A DNA stretch of 42,721 nucleotides from a virus, in IMG/VR virus record IMGVR_UViG_3300037502_001914, positions 1-42,721 of that record. The stretch is one strand, 5' to 3'. Below are positions 9,501-18,332 of this stretch, piece by piece. The notes beneath the pieces were generated by a model. That model was not told where the DNA came from. It saw only the letters and a list, made by a program, of their open reading frames with translations, and searched no databases. Each line of letters begins with the position of its first letter. The stretch's first letter is position 1. The position numbers and the translations under genes were made by a program.

Positions 9501-12500
9501 CAGTTTCAAATAACTCCAAAGTAGCATAATCAAAAACTGAAAAAATATCTTCTATTGAAGCATAACTTGTATTAGCAGAATATAATAATGAAAATGAATT
9601 AACATCTTTCTTGCTATTAAAATACTCGGTTGGGGATGGTTTTTTCAAATCATCAAATGTAAATGAATTATAAACATCTTGCATTATAACACTTAGAGAA
9701 CCATTGTGTGCAACCTTTATTAAATCATTTGTTGATGCATAATTACTATTATTTGTATTAGAAAATGATTTATTTGTAATTCTATTATTGTTTGTTGATG
9801 GTAAAACATAATGCTTTGATGTTCTATTGAAATCAATATTATCACAATAATTGATAAATGTAACACTATCATATATGTTTTGTGGCACAATTACTGAATA
9901 ACCATTAAAGGTCAATCCACTTTTTGAATAATCTAGTGATTTAATAATCTTTAAACCCCTATTTTCATTAACATTTAATTCTGTATTTGTATATCCTGAA
10001 AACAAATCATACCCATTCAAAAAAGCATTGAAATCATTTAATAACACCGGATAAAACCCTAAATTTATCTCATTACCTTCAACTAGTTTAAATGGTACAT
10101 AGCCATTTATTTGGTATGTAAAATTTGAATCTTGATTGTAATTTGCTTTATAATCAAAATCTTTCCAAACATCATCCAAAAAATCAGTTTTCGTTTTCAC
10201 ATAATTCTTATACCTATGCCAAATGGATCCATATTTTAAAACCCAAGCATATGGTAATTTATGTAATGTACCATACTTTATGAAGGTTGAAAAAACGTGC
10301 CCATTCTTATTATTAGACCCTGTGTTGCTAAAAAAGTCAGTTAGTGGAGATAATGGTAGGGAATTTAAAAAAAGATAAGCAGAAGCAATATATGGATGTT
10401 TATCACCATTTCTCCAATTTGTAACCCCAACTTGAATTGCATTTGCAAAAATTGGACTATTAAGTATTGACATTGATTGATTTATACCATAATTGTCTTG
10501 ATAAACAGATCCATATAAAAATGAATTATTATTTAAAGGTTTGAATGGTCTATTCTCTAAATTTTGATTATAGGCTCTAAAATTTGTTATTATATTTCTA
10601 CTTGAATTAAAAAATATTGTTTTACTTGTATCAAATTTATTTGGAATGCTATTAATTAAATTTTCATTCACCCAAGTTGTATTAGTAAATGGGTATGTAT
10701 AATTTATATTATCTGCATCTTGTATTTTTGTAACAACATTTTGTAATGCTTTTATATCATTGGCATTTAAATTATTTGTAAAATTTTCTGTAAGACCAAC
10801 AAATTCATCAATATCATACAACTTGCTTGGGTTATTCAATTCTGTTGTAATATATTTAGTATTTGAAAACCCATCTAAATATCTATTGTAATTTTCTGAA
10901 ACTCCATTTGAAAAAGAACTTAACTGGATTCCATAATTATCATAATTTAACCCACTTTGAGAAAGCAATATGTTCTTTAATTGTTGTATAAAAATAATTG
11001 AATTGGTTGCAAGTGTGTTTCTTATATTTTTAAACTCATTTTGTTTAATTAAATTACCTATTTCTTTATTCTTTTGATACAATGGTGCTAATCCTGAATA
11101 ATATGAAGATAATATCATTCTATCCCAAAACTCATAAAAGAAACTAACATTTGTTGTTAGTTGATAAGGAACATTCAAAAATGGATACTCTATTGTGTTA
11201 TATGTATATTTGCTTTGTTCAGTAATATCTGGGTTAACAAATTCATTTACTTGGGGTGATTCATTTCTTTTTGCATATCCTTTCATAAACTCTTCAACAA
11301 ACTCTACTTCGGGCCATTTGTCATAAAAATATGCTTTTGTTGTATTAATTATTGTTGGATCACCAGGATATATTAATTCATATTTATTTGCCTCTTTTTT
11401 ATTATTTGTATAATAAACTAAAGGCCAAGGAAACACAGTTTTCTCACTATCATTTTCAGCATTATTATTATCATCTTTTGAAATATTTTGGTCGCCTAGA
11501 ACTGCTTCAATCCTATCCCTATCATTTCTAACATTCCAAGATGATGTATGCACATCCTCCATTAATCTAAGAAACCCTTCTGTTGTTGCCAATATTACTG
11601 CAACAACATTTTTAACTGTTGGTTTAAAACCAATACCATTTTCCTTTTTCTCAATTTTTAAAGCTAATTGTTGTGATAATATTTTTTCAATTCTATTTAA
11701 TTCACTAATGAATTTTGATTCCATTTTATTTCTTTCATCAATGAATTTTGATATTGTAAAAACATTAGTTGTTCTAGTTACACTAGATAATGTATATTCA
11801 AAAAATATATCATTTTCTATTTTATTTCTACAATCATCAATTGTTAAACTATTTATTAAATCTAATGATACTGATTTATTTCTTGATTTATATGTTGCAC
11901 ACCAATCAATGTTTGGGTTTGTTGCAATAAACATATCATAATTAATATTATTAACAATTGTTGCTTCACCATTAATACCAAATGTTGGATTGGCATTTAA
12001 TTCAGTATTGTATTTTAATATTATTTTACTCAAATCACTCTCAACTAATAATATCCTACCATCTGCTGGATTATTAATATATTCCTTTTTTATTCCATAT
12101 ATGACATCATTTGTGTTGTTTAATATAATTGGATTAGGATCCAAATATTTATTAACCCAAGATGTTAAATTTCCTCTAATTTCATTATAATAAGATGTAA
12201 GAATTTTTCTATATAGTTTACCATCAGTTAATTTCTGAACATCAACTTTGTTTAGTGAATTTAAAACATTTTGTTCAAACATTTCTAATTTATAAATCAA
12301 TTCACTAAATGATAATTCAGGTAAATCTGCATCAATTAAACCTTTTTCCTTGTATTCTTTATATACTTCTAGTATTTTTTGATAACCAAGTTGGGTATTT
12401 ACTTCAAATACTGTTTTGTTCCCAGTTGAACTTTGTGTTTTACCTTGTGTTTGATTACTTATGTTTCCAATCTGTGATGGTGTTAGATTGTTTGCCCCAT

Positions 12501-13263
12501 TTTGAGTTATTTCATATTTTTTAGAATACATATTTGGACAAGCAATTAAATGCCCCACATTAAGATCAGTTAACACATTATATTTATAACCCAAAAAATC
12601 CAAAGTGATGTTATAATCACCACTATTTGTATTATACGATGCATTAAATTTGTTCAAAACTAACTCATATCTTACAGCTTTACCATAATATCCTTTTATT
12701 GTTAAAAAAAATGTTGGATATGGTAAATTAAAAAAAGCAGAATATGGCGATTCATTGCCCAAACTAAACAATGCTCTTCCTTGGATGTCCTCCATAATAA
12801 TAGTTACAGTTGGTATAAATGATGAATTTGTTCTTATTGCTATACTCTTTATACCAAGTAAGGTGTTATCTTGAATATTTTGTGCAGTATTTAATATATA
12901 TGGATTGCCATTATTATCATCAACTTCTATTATTTTTTGATTAACCCCTGCATTACTTAATGTATTCTTACCAGTTATCTCATCATAATATGTGGATGTG
13001 TAATAATTATCTTTTGTGTTTGGTTTTAAAAAATTTAGAGTTCCTAATAATATTGTTCTACTAGAATTATTTGGTGTACCCCCAACTAAAAGTTTTGTTC
13101 TAGGTATTAATTTAGCCTCCAAATTAGCATACATAACAAAGTTTTCAGGCATAACTGCTCTTTCAATAACTTCACCAGTATTTGTTATAACCTTATTTGG
13201 ATCAATATATATGACATTTGATTCATCATATATAACCCTAATATTACCTTGATCATTTACCAT
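6550..13263 (-). CDS. Giant baseplate protein with hub-like (gp27 / late-control D type) region
   Basis: 2237 residues, Asn-, Tyr- and Ser-rich. The first ~230 residues contain a baseplate-type beta domain ending in FFLTIKGYYGKAVRYELVLNKF-like sequence. A hub-like region near residues 1680-1806 runs STITCFGNAIIQPTMYYNLE, then MFGGPYFITEVSHNI, then PGSFETVFTGVRQSIYS. This matches the 'tests a pipe, gives VSH' pattern of phage hub and late-control D proteins that trimerise below the tail tube. About 430 residues of unrecognised C-terminal sequence follow. The start overlaps the stop of the LysM-like gene by 11 nt. Far larger than T4 gp27 (391 aa), so several functions may be fused. No enzymatic motif seen. 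The assignment as a baseplate protein is firm; the exact T4 equivalent is not. Confidence 0.75.
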   Translation of the reverse strand: MVNDQGNIRVIYDESNVIYIDPNKVITNTGEVIERAVMPENFVMYANLEAKLIPRTKLLVGGTPNNSSRTILLGTLNFLKPNTKDNYYTSTYYDEITGKNTLSNAGVNQKIIEVDDNNGNPYILNTAQNIQDNTLLGIKSIAIRTNSSFIPTVTIIMEDIQGRALFSLGNESPYSAFFNLPYPTFFLTIKGYYGKAVRYELVLNKFNASYNTNSGDYNITLDFLGYKYNVLTDLNVGHLIACPNMYSKKYEITQNGANNLTPSQIGNISNQTQGKTQSSTGNKTVFEVNTQLGYQKILEVYKEYKEKGLIDADLPELSFSELIYKLEMFEQNVLNSLNKVDVQKLTDGKLYRKILTSYYNEIRGNLTSWVNKYLDPNPIILNNTNDVIYGIKKEYINNPADGRILLVESDLSKIILKYNTELNANPTFGINGEATIVNNINYDMFIATNPNIDWCATYKSRNKSVSLDLINSLTIDDCRNKIENDIFFEYTLSSVTRTTNVFTISKFIDERNKMESKFISELNRIEKILSQQLALKIEKKENGIGFKPTVKNVVAVILATTEGFLRLMEDVHTSSWNVRNDRDRIEAVLGDQNISKDDNNNAENDSEKTVFPWPLVYYTNNKKEANKYELIYPGDPTIINTTKAYFYDKWPEVEFVEEFMKGYAKRNESPQVNEFVNPDITEQSKYTYNTIEYPFLNVPYQLTTNVSFFYEFWDRMILSSYYSGLAPLYQKNKEIGNLIKQNEFKNIRNTLATNSIIFIQQLKNILLSQSGLNYDNYGIQLSSFSNGVSENYNRYLDGFSNTKYITTELNNPSKLYDIDEFVGLTENFTNNLNANDIKALQNVVTKIQDADNINYTYPFTNTTWVNENLINSIPNKFDTSKTIFFNSSRNIITNFRAYNQNLENRPFKPLNNNSFLYGSVYQDNYGINQSMSILNSPIFANAIQVGVTNWRNGDKHPYIASAYLFLNSLPLSPLTDFFSNTGSNNKNGHVFSTFIKYGTLHKLPYAWVLKYGSIWHRYKNYVKTKTDFLDDVWKDFDYKANYNQDSNFTYQINGYVPFKLVEGNEINLGFYPVLLNDFNAFLNGYDLFSGYTNTELNVNENRGLKIIKSLDYSKSGLTFNGYSVIVPQNIYDSVTFINYCDNIDFNRTSKHYVLPSTNNNRITNKSFSNTNNSNYASTNDLIKVAHNGSLSVIMQDVYNSFTFDDLKKPSPTEYFNSKKDVNSFSLLYSANTSYASIEDIFSVFDYATLELFETEFLKFSKSIYDIDDSGKNINLIDLEFGQPVAAYKNFQFLFRNLMEIPSNYLNLTNNDFYKQSAEYQTQNINNFIESFLNYNVLFKFGNPTQYNRYTYNSLINHLGGASRISNPKRYNSYVANTLPGNGVSLLQSQTSKAKEWETLNLYVGLSTINELKYKDTGSYITDFFRANNIEFSESNIIELAKPIKIFATQKLKNPNFTKQNFLDLLIKNQDSLDAFLESNVDETLTLLQKEIDNIDVVEVNNITSTVDGTFSKYDLYESFKSINDKWISSSDYTTRTLFEDVLFLDRGGRNIGDLYYIDIFELKKTLVGAKKNLKTPVFNFIAGILVNNNFNVFPMPSYVNFYGALSPGDDVDDVVASATNIANDVWGNYIDVDYRKSGPKLVCVFAGRGSTTPSGPKDYRYGDDAIDILKPSKIPFLEDQTNKQDWSQSNKCVSFLVDAGIRNQAIFYGIQVDQNNGTATAESLIQQEVMRNSVSDRAVATQSVSLFNLYKNLSYKSTITCFGNAIIQPTMYYNLEHVPMFGGPYFITEVSHNIAPGSFETVFTGVRQSIYSPPSTDSYLTSINENLLSKIESNYSKSIKNDVAESSTPTNNTQTGGSTQVNSTTCDGQLFEDYKDYELETTENIVYSSSTEIYAAIKVGRDVNIADNIYLISYLSSFENGKFKANHNNFGNVWLTYDRGDVIQYNENKKLYFCAQNNYNINIKTPFALFSNFDTYMKYMERGIVGFSSIASTQGINFVEAYIANWLYSDVDPRLFETINKLKTNGFYDKLIKKYVEAQQSLRALKQDIELTEKQKQELIDPIDLIKLSKPCEYTYNNIKIERTPKEPIYEINQTYNLKLSFETTNPKELLFLDQTNKVIEDTLIKLYAFGYPPKVSNFDLKVVSAQTYTITINIDIANEPNKNPYVGFQIISESGSTFTSTIIENKIKSNPNFSQGNQNINENDVIGPITKIPIQILGINYWWVNYTKLILYPKIE

Positions 13264-13576
13264 AATAAAAGAAATGTGTTTCTAATGCATTTTTATAATC
13301 TAATAAAGAAGTTTCTAATGGATATGGTATTTTTAACATAGCCCCATCATATATATTATTTTCCAACCCACCAAACTCTGGATTTGCAGCCAATATAAGC
13401 CAATTAAAAAATGGTGTTTGATAATATTGTTGTGAAACTTTATCTAATCTACTAACATTTTTTTTATAAAAAAAAACATTGTCTGTACTTTTTGGGGGTA
13501 ATTTTATAAATGGGACAACTTTTTGCTCACCATTAATAACAAATTGTGAATATCTATTATAATATTTTAAATTCAT
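13253..13576 (-). CDS. LysM-like / gp53-type baseplate wedge protein
   Basis: 107 residues. The segment RLDKVSQQYYQTPFFNWLIL, then ANPEFGGLENNIYDGAMLKIPYP, has the shape of LysM-like tail proteins and T4 gp53: a helix with xxYYxxPxxxWLIxxAN, a loop, then a short strand with xxLxIP. T4 gp53 clamps the wedge to the hub. It overlaps the 1565-residue gene by 4 nt and the giant gene by 11 nt, so all three are translationally coupled. Shorter than T4 gp53 (196 aa), so only the LysM-like core is present. Confidence 0.6.
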   Translation of the reverse strand: MNLKYYNRYSQFVINGEQKVVPFIKLPPKSTDNVFFYKKNVSRLDKVSQQYYQTPFFNWLILAANPEFGGLENNIYDGAMLKIPYPLETSLLDYKNALETHFFYYGK

Positions 13577-16500
13577 AATTTTAATTTATTTCTAGTTAGA
13601 ATAAAATTATCTGTATTTATACTCCAAGTTGTATCTTCTTTATCAAAAATATCAATGTTATTTTTATTCAAAGTTATAAAAACAGTTTTTATTTTAAAAT
13701 CTGGATTTGTATTTTCTGTGTAAACAACTTTGAAATTATCTTTATTTAATGTGATGTCTGTCTTTAATGAATTTATTGCTTTTTTTGAATTTTTATCAAA
13801 ATCATCTAATTTTTCAGAATATTCTTTATTTTTATCTTTAAACCTATTTCTAACATCTTCAATATACTCATCAAATATTTTAGATACAACATCATTACTT
13901 TGTGTTATAGTTGGTTTATAAGATAAATTAGAAACAATTTTAATACCATTCTTGAAAGTTTCTTTTGCATTATCATTCATAATTGCATTATATAATAATA
14001 AATACATAAAACTATATTGCTCATCTCCACTTAAAATATTTTTTGGATTTTTTATTTCATTAGAAGAATAGTATAAAATATTATTTTTTATAGCATCACT
14101 AACACCTTTTAAAACATTCTCAATTAATGTTTGATATGAATTTAACTCATATGCTGTAACATTACCTGTTTTATCAACAAATCCATCATAACCTTCTTTT
14201 AAATTATATTTTGATAAAACAACCAAAACCTTTGATAAAACTTTTTGAAAAGTTGATTGTATCTTAACAAAATCATTTAACATAATATCAATACTATTTA
14301 TAAGTTCTAATATTATTTTATTTGTTTGTTTTTTATAATTCAATTTAAATTGTTCATCTTCTTTTGTTTTTGATTTTTTAAACTCATCATTTACTTTTTT
14401 GATAAAATCATCTTTATCATCTAAAATATTTTTTTGATATTCATTAATATATTCAAATAATTTATCCTTATATTTTAATGATGGAATTCCAAATAATTTA
14501 AATTCAGAGTTAGCATTTATTGAATACACTCCATCTATGTAATTAAGATAATCAAACAAGAAAAATAATGCTGCACTACCATTCTTCTGTGAAAAATTTT
14601 GTATTTTATTATTTAATGAATTAACATAATCATTTGCAGAGTTAATTAACTCAACCATTAAATTATAATAATCTAATGTTTTATTTGTTGTATCAATAAC
14701 ACCAATTGTATTAAAACTATTTGTTACAATATCATTTGTGGTTTTATTATCATCCTCAACCTTTTCCTTCTCCCTAATAAAATCTTCTATTTTTTTGTCC
14801 ATATCATCTAAACTAAAATCTGTTTTTTCAGCTCTTGGATCATAAACTTCAGTATTTGCATAATAATTAAATGACAAAGCATTCTGTAATTTATCAACAG
14901 CATTGCTTAAACCACTAGCACCAACAAATTTAAATGACAATTGAATTTTTGCAATCATTGGTTGAAATCCAATTCCTTCTGGGTTTATATCCCAATGTAG
15001 TGGATCATAACTAATTTGTAAATTTTCTGGTATAATCTTTGTATGAAAAAAATCTCCAACCCTTAATATCAAAACTGGGGGAATACCAAATGCTGTATTT
15101 TTTGCATCCCTAACCTCACCAACACCATCTTTCCTTATTGTTGGTATTGTATCACCAGGTCTAACACATTGTTGTAAAAATGTTAATCTACTATTTAAAC
15201 CTTCAGGTGTTGTTGAATGGAAAATTGGATTAAAATATTTTATTTTTTCTTTTAAATTATTATAAATAAAAGGACTTGTTTCTTTTATTGTTTCAAAATA
15301 ATCACATTCATTTAGCAGTTTTTGTAGTATTTTTTTTGAAATATTCTTTATAACTTTTTCTTGTGTTTCCACAAGTTTAACATTAGTTATTTGTTTAATT
15401 ACTTTAATTTCAGCTTCAGTTGTTGGATTAGGTGGTGTAATTGGTATTGTTGGATTTGTAGTTTTAGTAGCTTTGATATTTGTTATTGCAGTTCTTCTAC
15501 AAGCCATAGCATATTGACTTGTTACATCAAATGTATTAGTGCATTTAGATACAGAAAAATCGCTATACCTACTTGATTTTGCAACAACACCTACATCTTC
15601 ACCTTGATTATTAAATTTTGTTATTGTAAATTTTTCTGATTTTATATTATCTTTTAAATATTTTTCAATAGTCTTGCTACGCCTTTTGCTTAACTCTATA
15701 TTATAAGAATTAGTTCCAGGGTTTGATGCTGTTGAAGTCAATTCTATGCTAATAGTACTCCCATCATTGTTTTTTAAAAAATTATTACATTCAGTTATAA
15801 ATTGGTTTAATTCTTTAAAATTATCTTGAATATAATCTGTCATAAAAGTAGTAGTATCATAAAGTGTGTTACTTGTATATGATTTAAATGTATCTAAATA
15901 TTTTGCATCACTTGATTTAGGTATATCATTATCAAAATAGAAAGCATAACCACTATATTTATTAAAATCTGAAACTGTTTCAACTATAGGTTTAGTTGTG
16001 TCCTTTATGCTAATTGGATCTGATCCTGTGATAACTGTTCTCTTAATATATGATACTTGGTCAACTATTGTTTTATCCTCTTTCACCATTTTTTGTATTT
16101 CTTCAAGTTCAGATAGTTTCATTGTATTATATATCTTTGCTAAATCATATATATCATAAGTCAAACATCCAGCAAAAAAAGATGACAAAATACCATTTAT
16201 ATTTTCAGAGTTGCTTTCATTTGCTAAAACTTTATTTGAAATAACATTTAAAATAGATGGATGATCAACAACAATAGTAAAATCAATTGACCCAGACCTT
16301 GCTGTATTTTTATAAGTATATACAGGTTCTGGTCTTCCTAAAAATTCATTAGGATTCCAGTTTGCAGTTGATGAATCAGTAACTTTTAAATCATAAGGTG
16401 GAAACCACATAATTCTACCACCATTTGGACCTTTCTCACATTCAGGCAAATCTAAATACATATCACTTGTTCTCCATGCCAAATTTTCAATAGAAAGCAT

Positions 16501-18270
16501 ATATTTTTTTGCATCATTTCCAGCTCTTGGAGTTATACTCAAATCATATGTATTATTAATTACTGAACTTTTCATTCTCCTACCGCTTGTTGTAATACCA
16601 TTCACTTTCTGCAATCTTTCATAAGTCATATAAGGTGAATCTTTTGTGAATAATCTACAATACTCTTCAAATGACCCATTTGTTAATGTTTCAGCATTCT
16701 GATATTTGTATTTTTTAACTTTTGAACCTTTTGTAATCTCTTTATATCCATCATTGAAAACTTTACTAACTTGGTCAATAGCATTCCCCACATGCTTTAA
16801 TCTATTTGCTCCATTTGGTTGAGAGTTAATTAATTTTTGAGTATCATCCAAAATAGACCCTGGTTTGAATTTATAATTTGTTGACTCTGTTAAATCATAT
16901 GTTGTTTGTTTTGTGTTATTATCACCAAATACTTTTCCACTTTGTCCAATATTTTTACCAGAATTTTCTTTATATTTTTCTGAAACCCAAGTCAATCCAC
17001 CTTCAATACCACCACCATCATTGTAATTAACACCATTTAATCCTGTAGGTGGATTAAAATCTTCACCTTCATAAACTTTTGAAATTTCAGTTGGGCCATA
17101 CACAATAGCTTTGAATGGTCTATCAAATTGATCCACTGGCAAATCTGTTGGTGGTGATGAAATATCACTAACATCTAAATTTTCATTTCCAACATAATAA
17201 TTACTTTTATTTTTTGTGAAAAGATCCAAAAAAGAACCAAGAAAATCAGACCTATCATAATTTGGTTTATATAAATTCTCACTAATATTCTTATAATATA
17301 CCAATCTTTGCCCAGAACCCATATTATCATAAAATAACTGAGACCCTGTTTTTTTCTGTTGGAATTTAGTACCAAGGAATCCCCTAGGTTCTTTGCCATT
17401 TAACTTAATTGATTCATCAAAATAACTACCTAATATTGTTGGGAATGGTAATTCACCCCCTACTGCACCAATAAACAATTGTGCACCTCCAATAAGTAAA
17501 TTATTTGGTTTTGTTATACTCCAATTAGGCTCAATTATTGGTGTTCTGCCTATAATCAAATTATAAACATCTAATGGGTCATTTATATTTTCTATGGTCT
17601 GTTCAAATTTTTGAACAGTATCTATTTTGCTTATAAAAGCATTTGCTCTATCCTCAAGAATTTCATTTAATTTTTGAGCACTTAATCTTGCAATATATGA
17701 ATCTTCTGCCAAATTAGCCTTTGTTTCAGCAGTATCCATTAAAATGCCATATGGTGTATATGTTGATGGTACAAAACTACCACCACCTTCACCCCAATAA
17801 TACAATATACCTTCTTTTGGCAAATTTGGGTCAAACCAATATGTATCTTTTTCTATATAATATTTAGCATCACTATAAACATTAAATTTAACATTAACAC
17901 CTAAATAGAAATTTTTTGTTATATTTTCATTTAAAGTTGGTAAACTTGATTTTAATAAGAAAACTTTACTACTACCATACTCACCATAATTTGTTTTGCT
18001 ATTAGTTAATCTATTAGGATCAATAACTTGTGAATAACTACCACCATTTTTTCCATATTGATTTCTAGTATATAATTCATTTGCAAATTTGGGTGTATCA
18101 ATTAAATTATCAGGTGTGTCTTTAACACTTAAAATATTATCAAAAGGAGTTGCTTCATAATAAAATGGGGGTGTATTTTGAAAAGGTGATTTTTTATATG
18201 GGGGTAAATTTTTAATTACTAAATCTTTCCTAAATCTATCACTATTACCAAAATCTAAAGGGCTTCTCAT
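13573..18270 (-). CDS. Large baseplate protein with embedded OmpA-like domain
   Basis: 1565 residues. ATG at 18270, preceded by a perfect TATAAATA 9 nt upstream. A central region around residues 600-740 (MWFPPYDLKVTDSS, then SGSIDFTIVVDHPS) and the stretch IGFQPMIAKIQLSFKFVGAS, LQNALSFNYYANTEVYDPRA (around 1100-1150) look like structural baseplate/tube-contact segments shared by large contractile phages. Residues ~805-930 resemble an OmpA C-terminal domain: SYNIELSKRRSKTIEKYL fits NxxLSxxRAxxVxxyL, with a closing CRRTAI. The usual peptidoglycan-binding Asp is replaced (TSTASN). The C-terminal ~350 residues are Lys/Asp/Asn-rich and helical. Likely a wedge or periplasm-facing baseplate part; exact T4 equivalent unclear. 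Confidence 0.7.
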   Translation of the reverse strand: MRSPLDFGNSDRFRKDLVIKNLPPYKKSPFQNTPPFYYEATPFDNILSVKDTPDNLIDTPKFANELYTRNQYGKNGGSYSQVIDPNRLTNSKTNYGEYGSSKVFLLKSSLPTLNENITKNFYLGVNVKFNVYSDAKYYIEKDTYWFDPNLPKEGILYYWGEGGGSFVPSTYTPYGILMDTAETKANLAEDSYIARLSAQKLNEILEDRANAFISKIDTVQKFEQTIENINDPLDVYNLIIGRTPIIEPNWSITKPNNLLIGGAQLFIGAVGGELPFPTILGSYFDESIKLNGKEPRGFLGTKFQQKKTGSQLFYDNMGSGQRLVYYKNISENLYKPNYDRSDFLGSFLDLFTKNKSNYYVGNENLDVSDISSPPTDLPVDQFDRPFKAIVYGPTEISKVYEGEDFNPPTGLNGVNYNDGGGIEGGLTWVSEKYKENSGKNIGQSGKVFGDNNTKQTTYDLTESTNYKFKPGSILDDTQKLINSQPNGANRLKHVGNAIDQVSKVFNDGYKEITKGSKVKKYKYQNAETLTNGSFEEYCRLFTKDSPYMTYERLQKVNGITTSGRRMKSSVINNTYDLSITPRAGNDAKKYMLSIENLAWRTSDMYLDLPECEKGPNGGRIMWFPPYDLKVTDSSTANWNPNEFLGRPEPVYTYKNTARSGSIDFTIVVDHPSILNVISNKVLANESNSENINGILSSFFAGCLTYDIYDLAKIYNTMKLSELEEIQKMVKEDKTIVDQVSYIKRTVITGSDPISIKDTTKPIVETVSDFNKYSGYAFYFDNDIPKSSDAKYLDTFKSYTSNTLYDTTTFMTDYIQDNFKELNQFITECNNFLKNNDGSTISIELTSTASNPGTNSYNIELSKRRSKTIEKYLKDNIKSEKFTITKFNNQGEDVGVVAKSSRYSDFSVSKCTNTFDVTSQYAMACRRTAITNIKATKTTNPTIPITPPNPTTEAEIKVIKQITNVKLVETQEKVIKNISKKILQKLLNECDYFETIKETSPFIYNNLKEKIKYFNPIFHSTTPEGLNSRLTFLQQCVRPGDTIPTIRKDGVGEVRDAKNTAFGIPPVLILRVGDFFHTKIIPENLQISYDPLHWDINPEGIGFQPMIAKIQLSFKFVGASGLSNAVDKLQNALSFNYYANTEVYDPRAEKTDFSLDDMDKKIEDFIREKEKVEDDNKTTNDIVTNSFNTIGVIDTTNKTLDYYNLMVELINSANDYVNSLNNKIQNFSQKNGSAALFFLFDYLNYIDGVYSINANSEFKLFGIPSLKYKDKLFEYINEYQKNILDDKDDFIKKVNDEFKKSKTKEDEQFKLNYKKQTNKIILELINSIDIMLNDFVKIQSTFQKVLSKVLVVLSKYNLKEGYDGFVDKTGNVTAYELNSYQTLIENVLKGVSDAIKNNILYYSSNEIKNPKNILSGDEQYSFMYLLLYNAIMNDNAKETFKNGIKIVSNLSYKPTITQSNDVVSKIFDEYIEDVRNRFKDKNKEYSEKLDDFDKNSKKAINSLKTDITLNKDNFKVVYTENTNPDFKIKTVFITLNKNNIDIFDKEDTTWSINTDNFILTRNKLKL

Positions 18271-18279
18271 TATTTAATT

Positions 18280-18287
18280 TATTTATA
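18280..18287 (-). promoter_or_regulatory. T4-late-type promoter box
   Basis: TATAAATA on the minus strand, 9 nt before the ATG at 18270. It matches the T4 gp55-dependent late promoter -10 element and lies after the tape-measure stop. If used as in T4, the transcript would start only a few bases before the ATG. Confidence 0.6.
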
Positions 18288-18332
18288 AATATTTTAATGT
18301 ATGTTTTCTATATTAGTTAACCAAGATAGGTG

